The position numbers and the translations under genes were made by a program. Shown piece by piece: positions 1 to 5,752 of a DNA stretch of 6,045 nt. Position 1 is the first letter of the stretch. Each line of letters opens with the position of its first letter. Below the pieces are notes generated by a model. The model did not search any database. It saw nothing but the letters and a program-made list of their open reading frames with translations, and was not told where the DNA came from. The stretch covers positions 1 to 6,045 of the forward strand of contig JAPOSK010000193.1 in NCBI GenBank assembly GCA_026709725.1, given 5' to 3'. Origin of the DNA: Paracoccaceae bacterium (GTDB lineage Bacteria; Pseudomonadota; Alphaproteobacteria; Rhodobacterales; Rhodobacteraceae).

Positions 1-999
1 GTTGCGAAAGACTTCGAACTGCTGCCGGCAGTGCAACGGCCAGGGCGGGGGAATCTGCACCGAAGAGGATTGCAGGCGGGACAATCCGGGCAGATTGCCT
101 GTCTTCACGGCCTCAACACAATGCCTGACAAACGCTTCGATGATCGGTGTCTCATTTTCGTTTTGAGCCTTCAGAAGCCCCAGCCGCAAGGGCCTTGTGT
201 TTCCCGTCAACGGCACCAGGATCAATTTCTTGCCGTCCGGCGAACGCGGGTTCAATGAACGAATGTTGGCAATCGAAAACCCGAATCCGTTGGCCACCAT
301 GCTGCGCATGACCGACATATCCGGTGTCCGCTCGGCGATGCGCGGCTTCATGTTCATCTGTTTGAAAAGCGACAAAAAGTAGTCACCGCTGTATGGCAGA
401 TCCAGCAGGACCATGGGTTGGTCCCGCAGATCAGCGATCGAAAGTTCCTTGCGGGTGGCAAGCGCGTGCATTTCACCCAAAAGCACATAGGGCGGCAGCT
501 CGTGGAGCGGCACAAATGCAAGATCGGCGGGGATGTCCAGATCATAGGTCAACGCGATATCGAGTTCGGCTCTGCGAAGCTGACTGAATATGTCAGCCTG
601 ATTGAGTTCACGCTGCTCAATCTGGACATCGGGATGCATCTCCTCGAAATCCCGGTGCAGCCCGGGGAGGACAATCTGGGCAAAGGTCGTGAGGCCGCCG
701 ACCGACAGAACGCCCTGAACCTTGCCGGTGATCTCGCCCGCGACAGCCGACAGCAATTCAGCTTCGCGGAGAACGGACTCCGCCTGCTCAAGGAGCCGAT
801 GACCCGCCTTGGTCAACGCCATCCCGCGTGCGTGCTCGCGGACAAACAGGCTGAGGCCAAATTCAGCCTCAAGATGCTTGATCGCCGCTGATATGGATGG
901 TGCCGATACATTCAGCGTGCCGCTGGCGGTGGCGATGCTGCCAGCACGACCGACAGTCACAAAATACTCAAGCTGCCGCAGCGTGTACCGTAATGGCAA
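1..999 (-). CDS. LysR-type transcriptional regulator (partial, 3' end beyond the window)
   Basis: DNA-binding regulator of the LysR family, probably sensing a metabolite of the neighbouring pathway. The frame is open from a TTG at 999-997 to the left edge, 333 codons without a stop. TTG is chosen because GGGGAG (1011-1006) lies 6 bases upstream and the protein then begins MPLRYTLRQLEYF, the usual start of this family. Residues about 7-65 form the winged helix-turn-helix (SIATASGTLNVSAPSISAAIKH, with the linker helix around LEAEFGLSLFVRE). From about residue 95 (VQGVLSVGG) the effector-binding domain follows, with the typical LDIALTYD and MVANGFGFSIAN segments. Most relatives are near 300 residues; here the frame continues about 30 residues past the expected end (after VEAVKTG), so the tail is either an extension or a small frame disturbance. 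It starts 24 bases after the aldehyde dehydrogenase stop and is probably cotranscribed with it. Family assignment is sure; the effector is unknown. Confidence 0.93.
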   Translation of the reverse strand, partial: MPLRYTLRQLEYFVTVGRAGSIATASGTLNVSAPSISAAIKHLEAEFGLSLFVREHARGMALTKAGHRLLEQAESVLREAELLSAVAGEITGKVQGVLSVGGLTTFAQIVLPGLHRDFEEMHPDVQIEQRELNQADIFSQLRRAELDIALTYDLDIPADLAFVPLHELPPYVLLGEMHALATRKELSIADLRDQPMVLLDLPYSGDYFLSLFKQMNMKPRIAERTPDMSVMRSMVANGFGFSIANIRSLNPRSPDGKKLILVPLTGNTRPLRLGLLKAQNENETPIIEAFVRHCVEAVKTGNLPGLSRLQSSSVQIPPPWPLHCRQQFEVFRN

Positions 1000-1023
1000 A
1001 GGGGTCTCCCCGTATCGTGCGGA

Positions 1024-2520
1024 TCAGGCCCTGTACTTGATCCACGTTGTTTTCAGCGCAGTATATTTCTCGAGCGAGTGCAATGACAGGTCACGGCCAA
1101 AACCGGATTGTTTCATGCCACCAAAGGGTGTCATGGCCGAGAGTGCGTCCACCGTGTTGACCGATACGGTACCAGCCGTCAGCATCTCCGCCACACGGCA
1201 AGCCCGGCTGAGGCTGCCTGTCCAGACCGACGCGGCCAGGCCATAGATCGAGTCATTGGCCATCCGCACGGCATCATCTTCGCGGTCAAATGGAATCACG
1301 GCAAGGACAGGTCCGAAAATCTCATCACGCGCCAGCACGCTGTTGTGGTCCACATCGTCAAAGACTGTCGGCTGAACAAAGCAACCCGCGCCATTCACGG
1401 TCACGCGTGCGCCACCTGCAACAAGACTTGCAGTGCGCTTGCCCTCCTCTACATACCGCATGATGCGCTCGGTTTGCTTCTCGTCGACGATCGCACCCAT
1501 TTTCGATACCGGATCAAGAGGATCGCCCGGCTGCATACCCCGGGCACGCTCAATCATCCTTTCGACAAATTCGTCCTTGATCGATCGCTCGACATAGATG
1601 CGTGAATTGGCTGAGCAGACCTCGCCCTGATTGAAGAAGATGCCGAAGGCGGCCATGTCGGCGGCAGCATCAAGGTCCTCACAATCTGCAAAAATCAGGT
1701 TCGGACTTTTGCCACCGGTTTCCGGCCAGACCTGCTTCAGGTTGGACTGACCGGAATACTGCATGAACCTCTTGCCGGTGGCGGTCGAGCCGGTGAAGGC
1801 CAGACAGTCCACATCCATGTGGAGACCCAATGCACGGCCAGCGGCCACACCCTCTCCAGGCACCACATTCAGCACACCATCAGGCACACCGGCTTCCGCA
1901 GCGAGTTCTGCCAGTCGCAAGGCAGAGAGCGGTGACTGCTCAGCCGGTTTCAGGACCACGGAGTTGCCGGCAGCAAGTGCTGCGGAGGCCTTCCATGTCG
2001 CCATGTCAAGCGGAAAATTCCATGGAGTGACCGCACCAACAACACCCAGGGGCACACGCGATATCAGCGCCAGATCACCCGGACCGGTTGGCGCCACTTC
2101 ATCATAGACCTTGTCAATGGCTTCAGCATACCATTGGAAAAGATGTGCGGATCCCGGCGCATCCACAGTCACCGCATCGGTGACCAGTTTGCCCATGTCG
2201 AGACTGTCCAGGAGTGCCATCTCCTCCAAATTTGCACGGATCAGATCGGCCACTCTCAACAACACAGCCTTGCGGTCGCCCGGGGCCAGACGCGACCAGC
2301 GCCCATCGTCAAACGCAGCGCGGGCGGCAGCGACAGCACGGTTGATATCCTCGGCATCACCTTCGGCGACCTGCACCAACACGTCACCGGTTGCCGGGTT
2401 GATGCAATCGAATGTCTTGCCGGATGCCGCATCCACGAACCTTCCATTGATGAATGCCTGGTCACGGATCGAAAGAGTGGCAGCGCGGTCGAGCCAGTCG
2501 TCGTGTGTGCAATCCACCAT
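1024..2520 (-). CDS. PuuC-like aldehyde dehydrogenase
   Basis: NAD(P)-dependent aldehyde dehydrogenase, 498 residues, full length and cytoplasmic. It oxidises an aldehyde to its carboxylic acid. From the chosen start the signature residues are: PWNFP at 166-170 (oxyanion Asn168), VVLKP with cofactor-binding Lys191, FTGST at 243-247, ETGGKSPN with general base Glu267, GEVCSANSR with catalytic Cys302, and EIFGPVL with Glu400. The whole chain follows E. coli PuuC (gamma-glutamyl-gamma-aminobutyraldehyde dehydrogenase), including WYAEAIDKVY, LAAGNSVVLKP and the C-terminal SLHSLEKYTALKTTWI. The start is ATG 2520-2518: GGGAG sits 5 bases upstream and Trp9 lines up with Trp9 of PuuC. An adjacent ATG (2523) and a GTG (2532) are less well placed. 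The DUF1028 gene ends 24 bases upstream and the LysR gene starts 24 bases downstream. Oxidation of an aminoaldehyde from amine breakdown fits the setting, but PuuC-like enzymes are broad and the substrate is inferred only. Confidence 0.95.
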   Translation of the reverse strand: MVDCTHDDWLDRAATLSIRDQAFINGRFVDAASGKTFDCINPATGDVLVQVAEGDAEDINRAVAAARAAFDDGRWSRLAPGDRKAVLLRVADLIRANLEEMALLDSLDMGKLVTDAVTVDAPGSAHLFQWYAEAIDKVYDEVAPTGPGDLALISRVPLGVVGAVTPWNFPLDMATWKASAALAAGNSVVLKPAEQSPLSALRLAELAAEAGVPDGVLNVVPGEGVAAGRALGLHMDVDCLAFTGSTATGKRFMQYSGQSNLKQVWPETGGKSPNLIFADCEDLDAAADMAAFGIFFNQGEVCSANSRIYVERSIKDEFVERMIERARGMQPGDPLDPVSKMGAIVDEKQTERIMRYVEEGKRTASLVAGGARVTVNGAGCFVQPTVFDDVDHNSVLARDEIFGPVLAVIPFDREDDAVRMANDSIYGLAASVWTGSLSRACRVAEMLTAGTVSVNTVDALSAMTPFGGMKQSGFGRDLSLHSLEKYTALKTTWIKYRA

Positions 2521-2544
2521 CATGTCTCCCACCGATTGCAGAGT

Positions 2545-3219
2545 CTATTCGTCGCCGGGCACGCCGTAGGACGGTGCCCCGCGGGGGTCGAGGGCCCGCC
2601 GGATATAGGCGTTCAGTTGGGGCTTGTATATCCTCCAGGCGGTCGCGATGTTGTCAATCGGGCAATCCTCGGTCCAGTCGCAACGCAGATCGGCAATGGG
2701 CCAAGTGAGCGTGTCGACGATTTTCATGCCAGCCGAATGCACGGGACCGGCCTCGCCGCCAGCACCCAAGGCGGCACGCATGGCCGCGATCAGACGGTCA
2801 CCGAGATGACCCGAGGAGGCCAGAAACCTGTCCACCGACACCTGTGGCACGCTGGGATTGTCCAGAAGGTTGCCGCCAGCTGCAACATTCTCGGCCTTGA
2901 CCTGTGTCCAGATCCCCAGCGACTTCGGCCCCGAATGGATCGCGGTGCGCCCAGCAGCATCCACGGCAAGCACCTGTCGATAATCGAGAAACCTCCCGCG
3001 TCTTTTGACCTCGTCAATCGCTTCGACCGCGGACATGCCCCCTTCCATCAAATCCAGCGTCAGCGGCCCAAGACCGGGATCAGTCACATTTTGCGATGCA
3101 ACCGCACCGACACCGGCGCGAGCAAAAGAGCAGCGGGCTGCCACAGCGGGCGATGACGACGCAATTGCCAGCCCGAACATGCCGGTGTCGGCACAACGGG
3201 CAACCAGTGAAAACGTCAT
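2545..3219 (-). CDS. DUF1028 (COG3342) Ntn-hydrolase-like protein
   Basis: A 224-residue protein of the DUF1028/COG3342 family, grouped with the N-terminal nucleophile hydrolases but without a settled reaction. Family marks seen: TFSLVAR at 2-8, GLAIASSSPAVAA at 16-28, RAGVGAVASQNVTDPGLG at 34-51, YRQVLAVDAAGRTAIHSG at 80-97, the GGNLL segment near 115-119, and the C-terminal RALDPRGAPSYGVPGDE. The start is ATG 3219-3217, with GGGAGG 5 bases upstream. The frame is open further upstream, but that stretch overlaps the Rid gene and resembles nothing. With this start Thr2 follows Met1 and would become the N-terminal residue, and possible nucleophile, after methionine removal. No signal peptide or membrane segment is seen. 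The Rid gene lies 65 bases upstream and the aldehyde dehydrogenase start 24 bases downstream. Amide or lactam hydrolysis is a reasonable guess, not shown by the sequence. Confidence 0.9.
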   Translation of the reverse strand: MTFSLVARCADTGMFGLAIASSSPAVAARCSFARAGVGAVASQNVTDPGLGPLTLDLMEGGMSAVEAIDEVKRRGRFLDYRQVLAVDAAGRTAIHSGPKSLGIWTQVKAENVAAGGNLLDNPSVPQVSVDRFLASSGHLGDRLIAAMRAALGAGGEAGPVHSAGMKIVDTLTWPIADLRCDWTEDCPIDNIATAWRIYKPQLNAYIRRALDPRGAPSYGVPGDE

Positions 3220-3284
3220 TGCGGCCTCCCGCCCCAAACAGGAACAATGACTCCGACACAGCGACTCACGGGCAAAGCCATCAT

Positions 3285-3701
3285 TCAGTCGGGAATGACG
3301 GCGGTTGCATCGATCTCCACCAGCCACTCGGGTCGCGCCAAAGCCTGCACGACAAGACCTGTCGAGCACGGATGGACACCTTTGATGTACGTGCCCATGG
3401 TGCGATAAACTGCCTCGCGATGACGAATATCGGTAATATAGACAACGACTTTCACCAGATGATCCATCGTGCCGCCGGCCTCTTCAATCAGCTGCCGAAT
3501 GTTCTGCATAACCTTGTGGGTCTGCTCGACAGGATCATGGCTGTCGACATTGACGGCATCATCGAGGTCCTGCGGACACTGGCCGCGCAGGTAAATGGTC
3601 CTGCCACCTCGGGTGACAACCGCCTGACAGAGATCGTTGTCCAGATTCTGCTCCGGATACGTTTCAGCCGTGTTGAATTTGCGAATGCGGGTGTGTGCCA
3701 T
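3285..3701 (-). CDS. Rid (YjgF/YER057c/UK114) family protein lacking the catalytic arginine
   Basis: A small 138-residue protein with the Rid fold, usually a homotrimer with active sites between subunits. Family features are the IYLRGQ strand (36-41), the helix from about 57-75, VVVYITD (85-91) and the C-terminal VEIDATAVIP (128-137). In E. coli RidA, Arg105 of PARSCVEV binds the carboxylate of the 2-aminoacrylate-type substrate. Here the aligned stretch is HPCSTGLVV (110-118), with Ser113 at the arginine position, while the Glu120 equivalent is kept as Glu129. It therefore resembles the arginine-less Rid subfamilies rather than a true RidA imine deaminase. The start is the only Met, ATG 3701-3699; the ribosome binding site is weak (an AGGA just before it, a GAG 9 bases upstream), so coupling to the monooxygenase gene, which ends 23 bases upstream, is possible. 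It may handle an enamine, imine or carbamate-like intermediate of the same pathway; that is inference. Confidence 0.93.
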   Translation of the reverse strand: MAHTRIRKFNTAETYPEQNLDNDLCQAVVTRGGRTIYLRGQCPQDLDDAVNVDSHDPVEQTHKVMQNIRQLIEEAGGTMDHLVKVVVYITDIRHREAVYRTMGTYIKGVHPCSTGLVVQALARPEWLVEIDATAVIPD

Positions 3702-3724
3702 GTCCTGATGCTCGAGTGTCCGGG

Positions 3725-5005
3725 TTATTCTGCGGTGGCGGGTGCAACGCGAGCGGCTGCACCATCATAGGCGGCATAGGCCCGCTGGATGGCAATCTGG
3801 TCAGCGATGTATTTCGCATCATGCCAAACACCCCAAAGAAATGTCGATCCACGGCATGACTGCCACGGCAGACCAAGAAAGTAAATATCGGGTTCAACCG
3901 AGACGCCACGCTGATGGATCGGCATGCCGCACGCGTCGAATGCATCGGCCTTGATCCATCTGAAGTCCTGGCGGAAACCGGTGGCCCAGATGATCGTCGC
4001 AATCCCTTCCGCGGCGCAATCAATCGAACTGATCGGATTGGTCAGGCAATCAGGATCGGCAAAAACCTCGCGGGCCTCCGGCTCCTCCGGCAAACCCAGA
4101 CCTGTTCGCTCCACATAAGCATCCGCCATGTCGAGCAATGCCAGATACGTGCCGTCACCCGCGGCGATGTTGGCCTGCAAATCATCTGCAAATCTCAAGA
4201 TGCCATTCTTGCAACTCCGGGTCAGGCCCAGGAGGATGACGCCCTCACTGGCAAGTCGTCGAAAGTCCATTGTTTGGCCGCCATACGCACCGCTGACAGA
4301 GATTGTCACGTGGTCATCTCCGGGCTTCTGCGCAACACTGCCCCACAAGCCCAAAACGCCGAGCCACCAGACAAAATCACGACCTCGGTAGCGGCGCGGG
4401 GGGCGTTCGTGCGGTCCAACCGACAGGAAGACCCTGCGTCCCGCACGATTCAGCTCATCAGCAATCTGTGCTCCCGATGACCCGGTGCCGACAACCAGGA
4501 CAGCACCCGCATTCAGCTGGTCGGGATTCCTGTAGTCGAAGGAATGAAGCTGATCGATGCCTGCGGCCTCGGAAACGATTGGCGGAATGACAGGGTGCTG
4601 AAACGCACCGGTGGCGGCCACGATGCGCTTGGCTTCAAGGACACCATCCGATGTTTCCACACGGAAACATCCCGCACCGGGCAGACGCTCGGCCCGCAGC
4701 ACTTCGATGCCCTCATGGATGGGTGCGTTCACCCGGCGCGCATACTCAACCAGGTAATCGACAACCCGGTCTTTGGCAACAAACGCATCCGGGTGCTCGT
4801 CATCGAATTCAAGGTTCGGGAAGCGGTCATGCCATGCAGGACCATTGGCCACAAGCGAATCCCAGCGACCGGAGCGCCAGGCCTCGGCTGTCCGGTTTTT
4901 TTCCAGGATTTGATGCGGGATATGGTTGTTGCTCAGATGTTCGCTCAAGGCAATCCCGGCCTGACCAGCACCAACGACCAGAGTGTCTGTCCTGTCCGGC
5001 ACCAT
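3725..5005 (-). CDS. Flavin-containing monooxygenase-like FAD/NAD(P) oxidoreductase (CzcO/COG2072 type)
   Basis: A 426-residue flavoprotein of the FMO/CzcO group, expected to use FAD and NADPH to oxygenate a nitrogen, sulfur or carbon centre. The FAD Rossmann motif is GAGQAG at 12-17, with acidic Glu35 (ILEK) at the end of the second strand. The second dinucleotide motif GTGSSG is at 173-178, and the ATGF motif typical of these enzymes is at 341-344. HSFDYRNP (154-161) sits just before the second Rossmann domain; the Baeyer-Villiger FxGxxxHxxxW fingerprint is not there, so a classical Baeyer-Villiger enzyme is unlikely. The start is ATG 5005-5003, with AGAGGA 8 bases upstream and the Rossmann strand beginning at residue 7. 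The open frame extends to a GTG at 5182, but those 59 codons look unlike an FMO. It is the first gene of the minus-strand operon, 23 bases before the Rid gene. A simple FAD-dependent oxidase or reductase role cannot be excluded, and the substrate is unknown. Confidence 0.9.
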   Translation of the reverse strand: MVPDRTDTLVVGAGQAGIALSEHLSNNHIPHQILEKNRTAEAWRSGRWDSLVANGPAWHDRFPNLEFDDEHPDAFVAKDRVVDYLVEYARRVNAPIHEGIEVLRAERLPGAGCFRVETSDGVLEAKRIVAATGAFQHPVIPPIVSEAAGIDQLHSFDYRNPDQLNAGAVLVVGTGSSGAQIADELNRAGRRVFLSVGPHERPPRRYRGRDFVWWLGVLGLWGSVAQKPGDDHVTISVSGAYGGQTMDFRRLASEGVILLGLTRSCKNGILRFADDLQANIAAGDGTYLALLDMADAYVERTGLGLPEEPEAREVFADPDCLTNPISSIDCAAEGIATIIWATGFRQDFRWIKADAFDACGMPIHQRGVSVEPDIYFLGLPWQSCRGSTFLWGVWHDAKYIADQIAIQRAYAAYDGAAARVAPATAE

Positions 5006-5115
5006 GTTCGTGTCCTCTGTGGTCACAGGATGCAGCCCATCTGACACCGGGACATTGAAGGTGGGGAACCCATGTCCCGAGCGGAACGCCCGATGCTGCC
5101 CAAGGACCGTGCAGG

Positions 5116-5138
5116 TGCACCGGTCTTCACTGACCGGT
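5116..5138 (-). promoter_or_regulatory. Inverted repeat plus GTGCAC, FMO side (copy 1)
   Basis: The arms ACCGGTC (5119-5125) and GACCGGT (5132-5138) form a perfect 7-bp inverted repeat around TTCACT. A GTGCAC palindrome (5115-5120 region, within GGTGCACC at 5114-5121) overlaps its left edge. On the minus strand this reads as the inverted repeat followed by GTGCAC, pointing at the monooxygenase gene, about 110 bases upstream of its start. It may be a DNA operator or, if transcribed, an RNA hairpin in the leader. No known regulator is recognised. Confidence 0.35.
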
Positions 5139-5212
5139 CCAGCCCCGCCACAAATTGCACAGCTTCGGGCTGAGATTTTCACAACTCAGGCAGCAGGGAA
5201 AGAACTGTCTGA

Positions 5213-5227
5213 CTCACGCGTAATGAG
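5213..5227. promoter_or_regulatory. Possible LysR box
   Basis: CTCA-N7-TGAG is a 15-base dyad that meets the T-N11-A pattern of LysR-type binding sites (T5214, A5226). It lies 208 bases upstream of the monooxygenase start. It is a natural candidate for the LysR protein encoded at the end of the operon, but such short dyads also occur by chance. Confidence 0.25.
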
Positions 5228-5461
5228 GCTGGGGCTAACAAAGGGTTCTGCGGCGCACACAGACGCTCTCCATTGAGCGATTGGTAAGCGGGATTGCAGG
5301 CGGCGGGAATCCTGCACATCACATCGCATTGCCTGCGGACGATCCGGACAGTTGACGGGCGGGTATCCCGGGAAGGGTCAATGGCGATTCCTCCTTGTCA
5401 AATCAGCGGTGCGCTGCCGGATTGTCGGGCGCACAGTGATCTTCCGCTCCGACTTCCAACG

Positions 5462-5479
5462 GGTGCACCGGGTCCCCGG
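5462..5479 (-). promoter_or_regulatory. Inverted repeat plus GTGCAC, central copy (copy 2)
   Basis: GGTGCACC, a perfect 8-base palindrome (5462-5469), overlaps the inverted repeat CCGGG-TC-CCCGG (5468-5479). The ten bases GGTGCACCGG are identical to those at 5114-5123 in copy 1, and the two copies have the same orientation. It lies near the middle of the gene-free region. A protein-binding site is the simplest guess. Confidence 0.3.
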
Positions 5480-5580
5480 CGCGATCTCCCGCTTCGAGGG
5501 CCTCATCAGAAAATCCATCTCCGGGGGCACGGGAACTGCCAACAGCGTGGACCTGCACCAGCCATGACGATGGTCACCAT

Positions 5581-5609
5581 TGGCAGCCCCGATGGATGGC
5601 AGGCCCGAT
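5581..5609. repeat. Tandem 13-base direct repeat
   Basis: TGGCAGCCCCGAT (5581-5593) is repeated as TGGCAGGCCCGAT (5597-5609), with one mismatch and a 3-base spacer, giving a 16-base period. The 11-base palindrome ATGGTCACCAT (5570-5580) directly precedes it. Direct repeats of this size upstream of a gene often bind a regulator; no family is recognised. Confidence 0.5.
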
Positions 5610-5632
5610 ACCTGCTTGAAATGGGTTGGGTA

Positions 5633-5651
5633 TTGACAGATTCCATGACAA
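5633..5651 (+). promoter_or_regulatory. Possible -35 element within an imperfect dyad
   Basis: TTGACA (5633-5638) is a perfect sigma-70 -35 hexamer, upstream of the amine dehydrogenase start. With TGACAA (5646-5651) it forms an imperfect dyad around seven bases, five of six positions matching. No good -10 hexamer is found 16-18 bases downstream, so any promoter here would be weak or activator dependent. Confidence 0.25.
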
Positions 5652-5658
5652 CCTTGAT

Positions 5659-5679
5659 TCGGTCGGCGACCGAGTGCAC
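5659..5679 (+). promoter_or_regulatory. Inverted repeat plus GTGCAC, dehydrogenase side (copy 3)
   Basis: TCGGTC (5659-5664) and GACCGA (5668-5673) form a perfect 6-bp inverted repeat around GGC, immediately followed by GTGCAC (5674-5679). The order, inverted repeat then GTGCAC, is that of copies 1 and 2 but on the opposite strand, so it points toward the amine dehydrogenase gene, whose start is 73 bases downstream. The spacer is 3 bases instead of 6, so copy 1 and copy 3 are not identical sites. Confidence 0.3.
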
Positions 5680-5703
5680 GGGGAGATGAAGCGGACTTCG
5701 GCC

Positions 5704-5727
5704 CAGCAGTGCCCGTCGGTGCTGCTG
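5704..5727 (+). promoter_or_regulatory. Stable leader hairpin before the amine dehydrogenase gene
   Basis: CAGCAGTGCC (5704-5713) pairs with GGTGCTGCTG (5718-5727) as a 10-bp RNA stem, including two G-U pairs, closed by the loop CGUC. It ends 13 bases before the GGGAGG ribosome binding site (5741-5746). No run of T follows, so it is not an intrinsic terminator. A role in translation control or transcript stability is possible, but only the structure is visible. Confidence 0.4.
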
Positions 5728-5752
5728 CGCCCGATGCCAGGGGAGGCCTGAA

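Larger units (their letters stand above)
5006..5752. other. Gene-free divergent intergenic region
   Basis: About 750 bases between the starts of two divergent genes. All six frames were read; several are open for 60-130 codons, but none gives a recognisable protein or has a convincing ribosome binding site, as expected for chance open frames in GC-rich DNA. The stretch holds several symmetric and repeated elements, listed separately, and probably carries the promoters for both directions. No convincing paired -35/-10 element was found for either. At about 750 bases it is much longer than the 23-65 base gaps elsewhere in the window, so an unrecognised small RNA or a decayed gene remains possible. 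Confidence 0.7.

Noticed and set aside
2521..2532. GTG at 2532 or ATG at 2523 as aldehyde dehydrogenase start
   Set aside because: The GTG has no ribosome binding site and the GGGAG is only 2 bases from the first ATG; ATG 2520 has correct spacing and matches the PuuC N-terminus.
2134..3156. A 340-codon plus-strand open frame opposite the aldehyde dehydrogenase and DUF1028 genes
   Set aside because: It is antisense to two strongly supported genes, has no recognisable motifs and is the kind of long antisense frame GC-rich coding DNA produces.
3220..3284. Possible terminator or promoter in the 65-base gap between the Rid and DUF1028 genes
   Set aside because: No stable hairpin with a T run and no convincing promoter hexamers; only the DUF1028 ribosome binding site is evident.
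67..5303. A 13-base match (GGATTGCAGGCGG) at 67-79 and 5291-5303, possible duplicated or attachment site
   Set aside because: Flanks do not match, one copy lies inside the LysR gene, and a match of this length is likely by chance in 6 kb of GC-rich DNA.
5294..5689. A 131-codon plus-strand open frame in the intergenic region
   Set aside because: No recognisable domain and no ribosome binding site; composition fits a chance frame. A decayed gene cannot be fully excluded.
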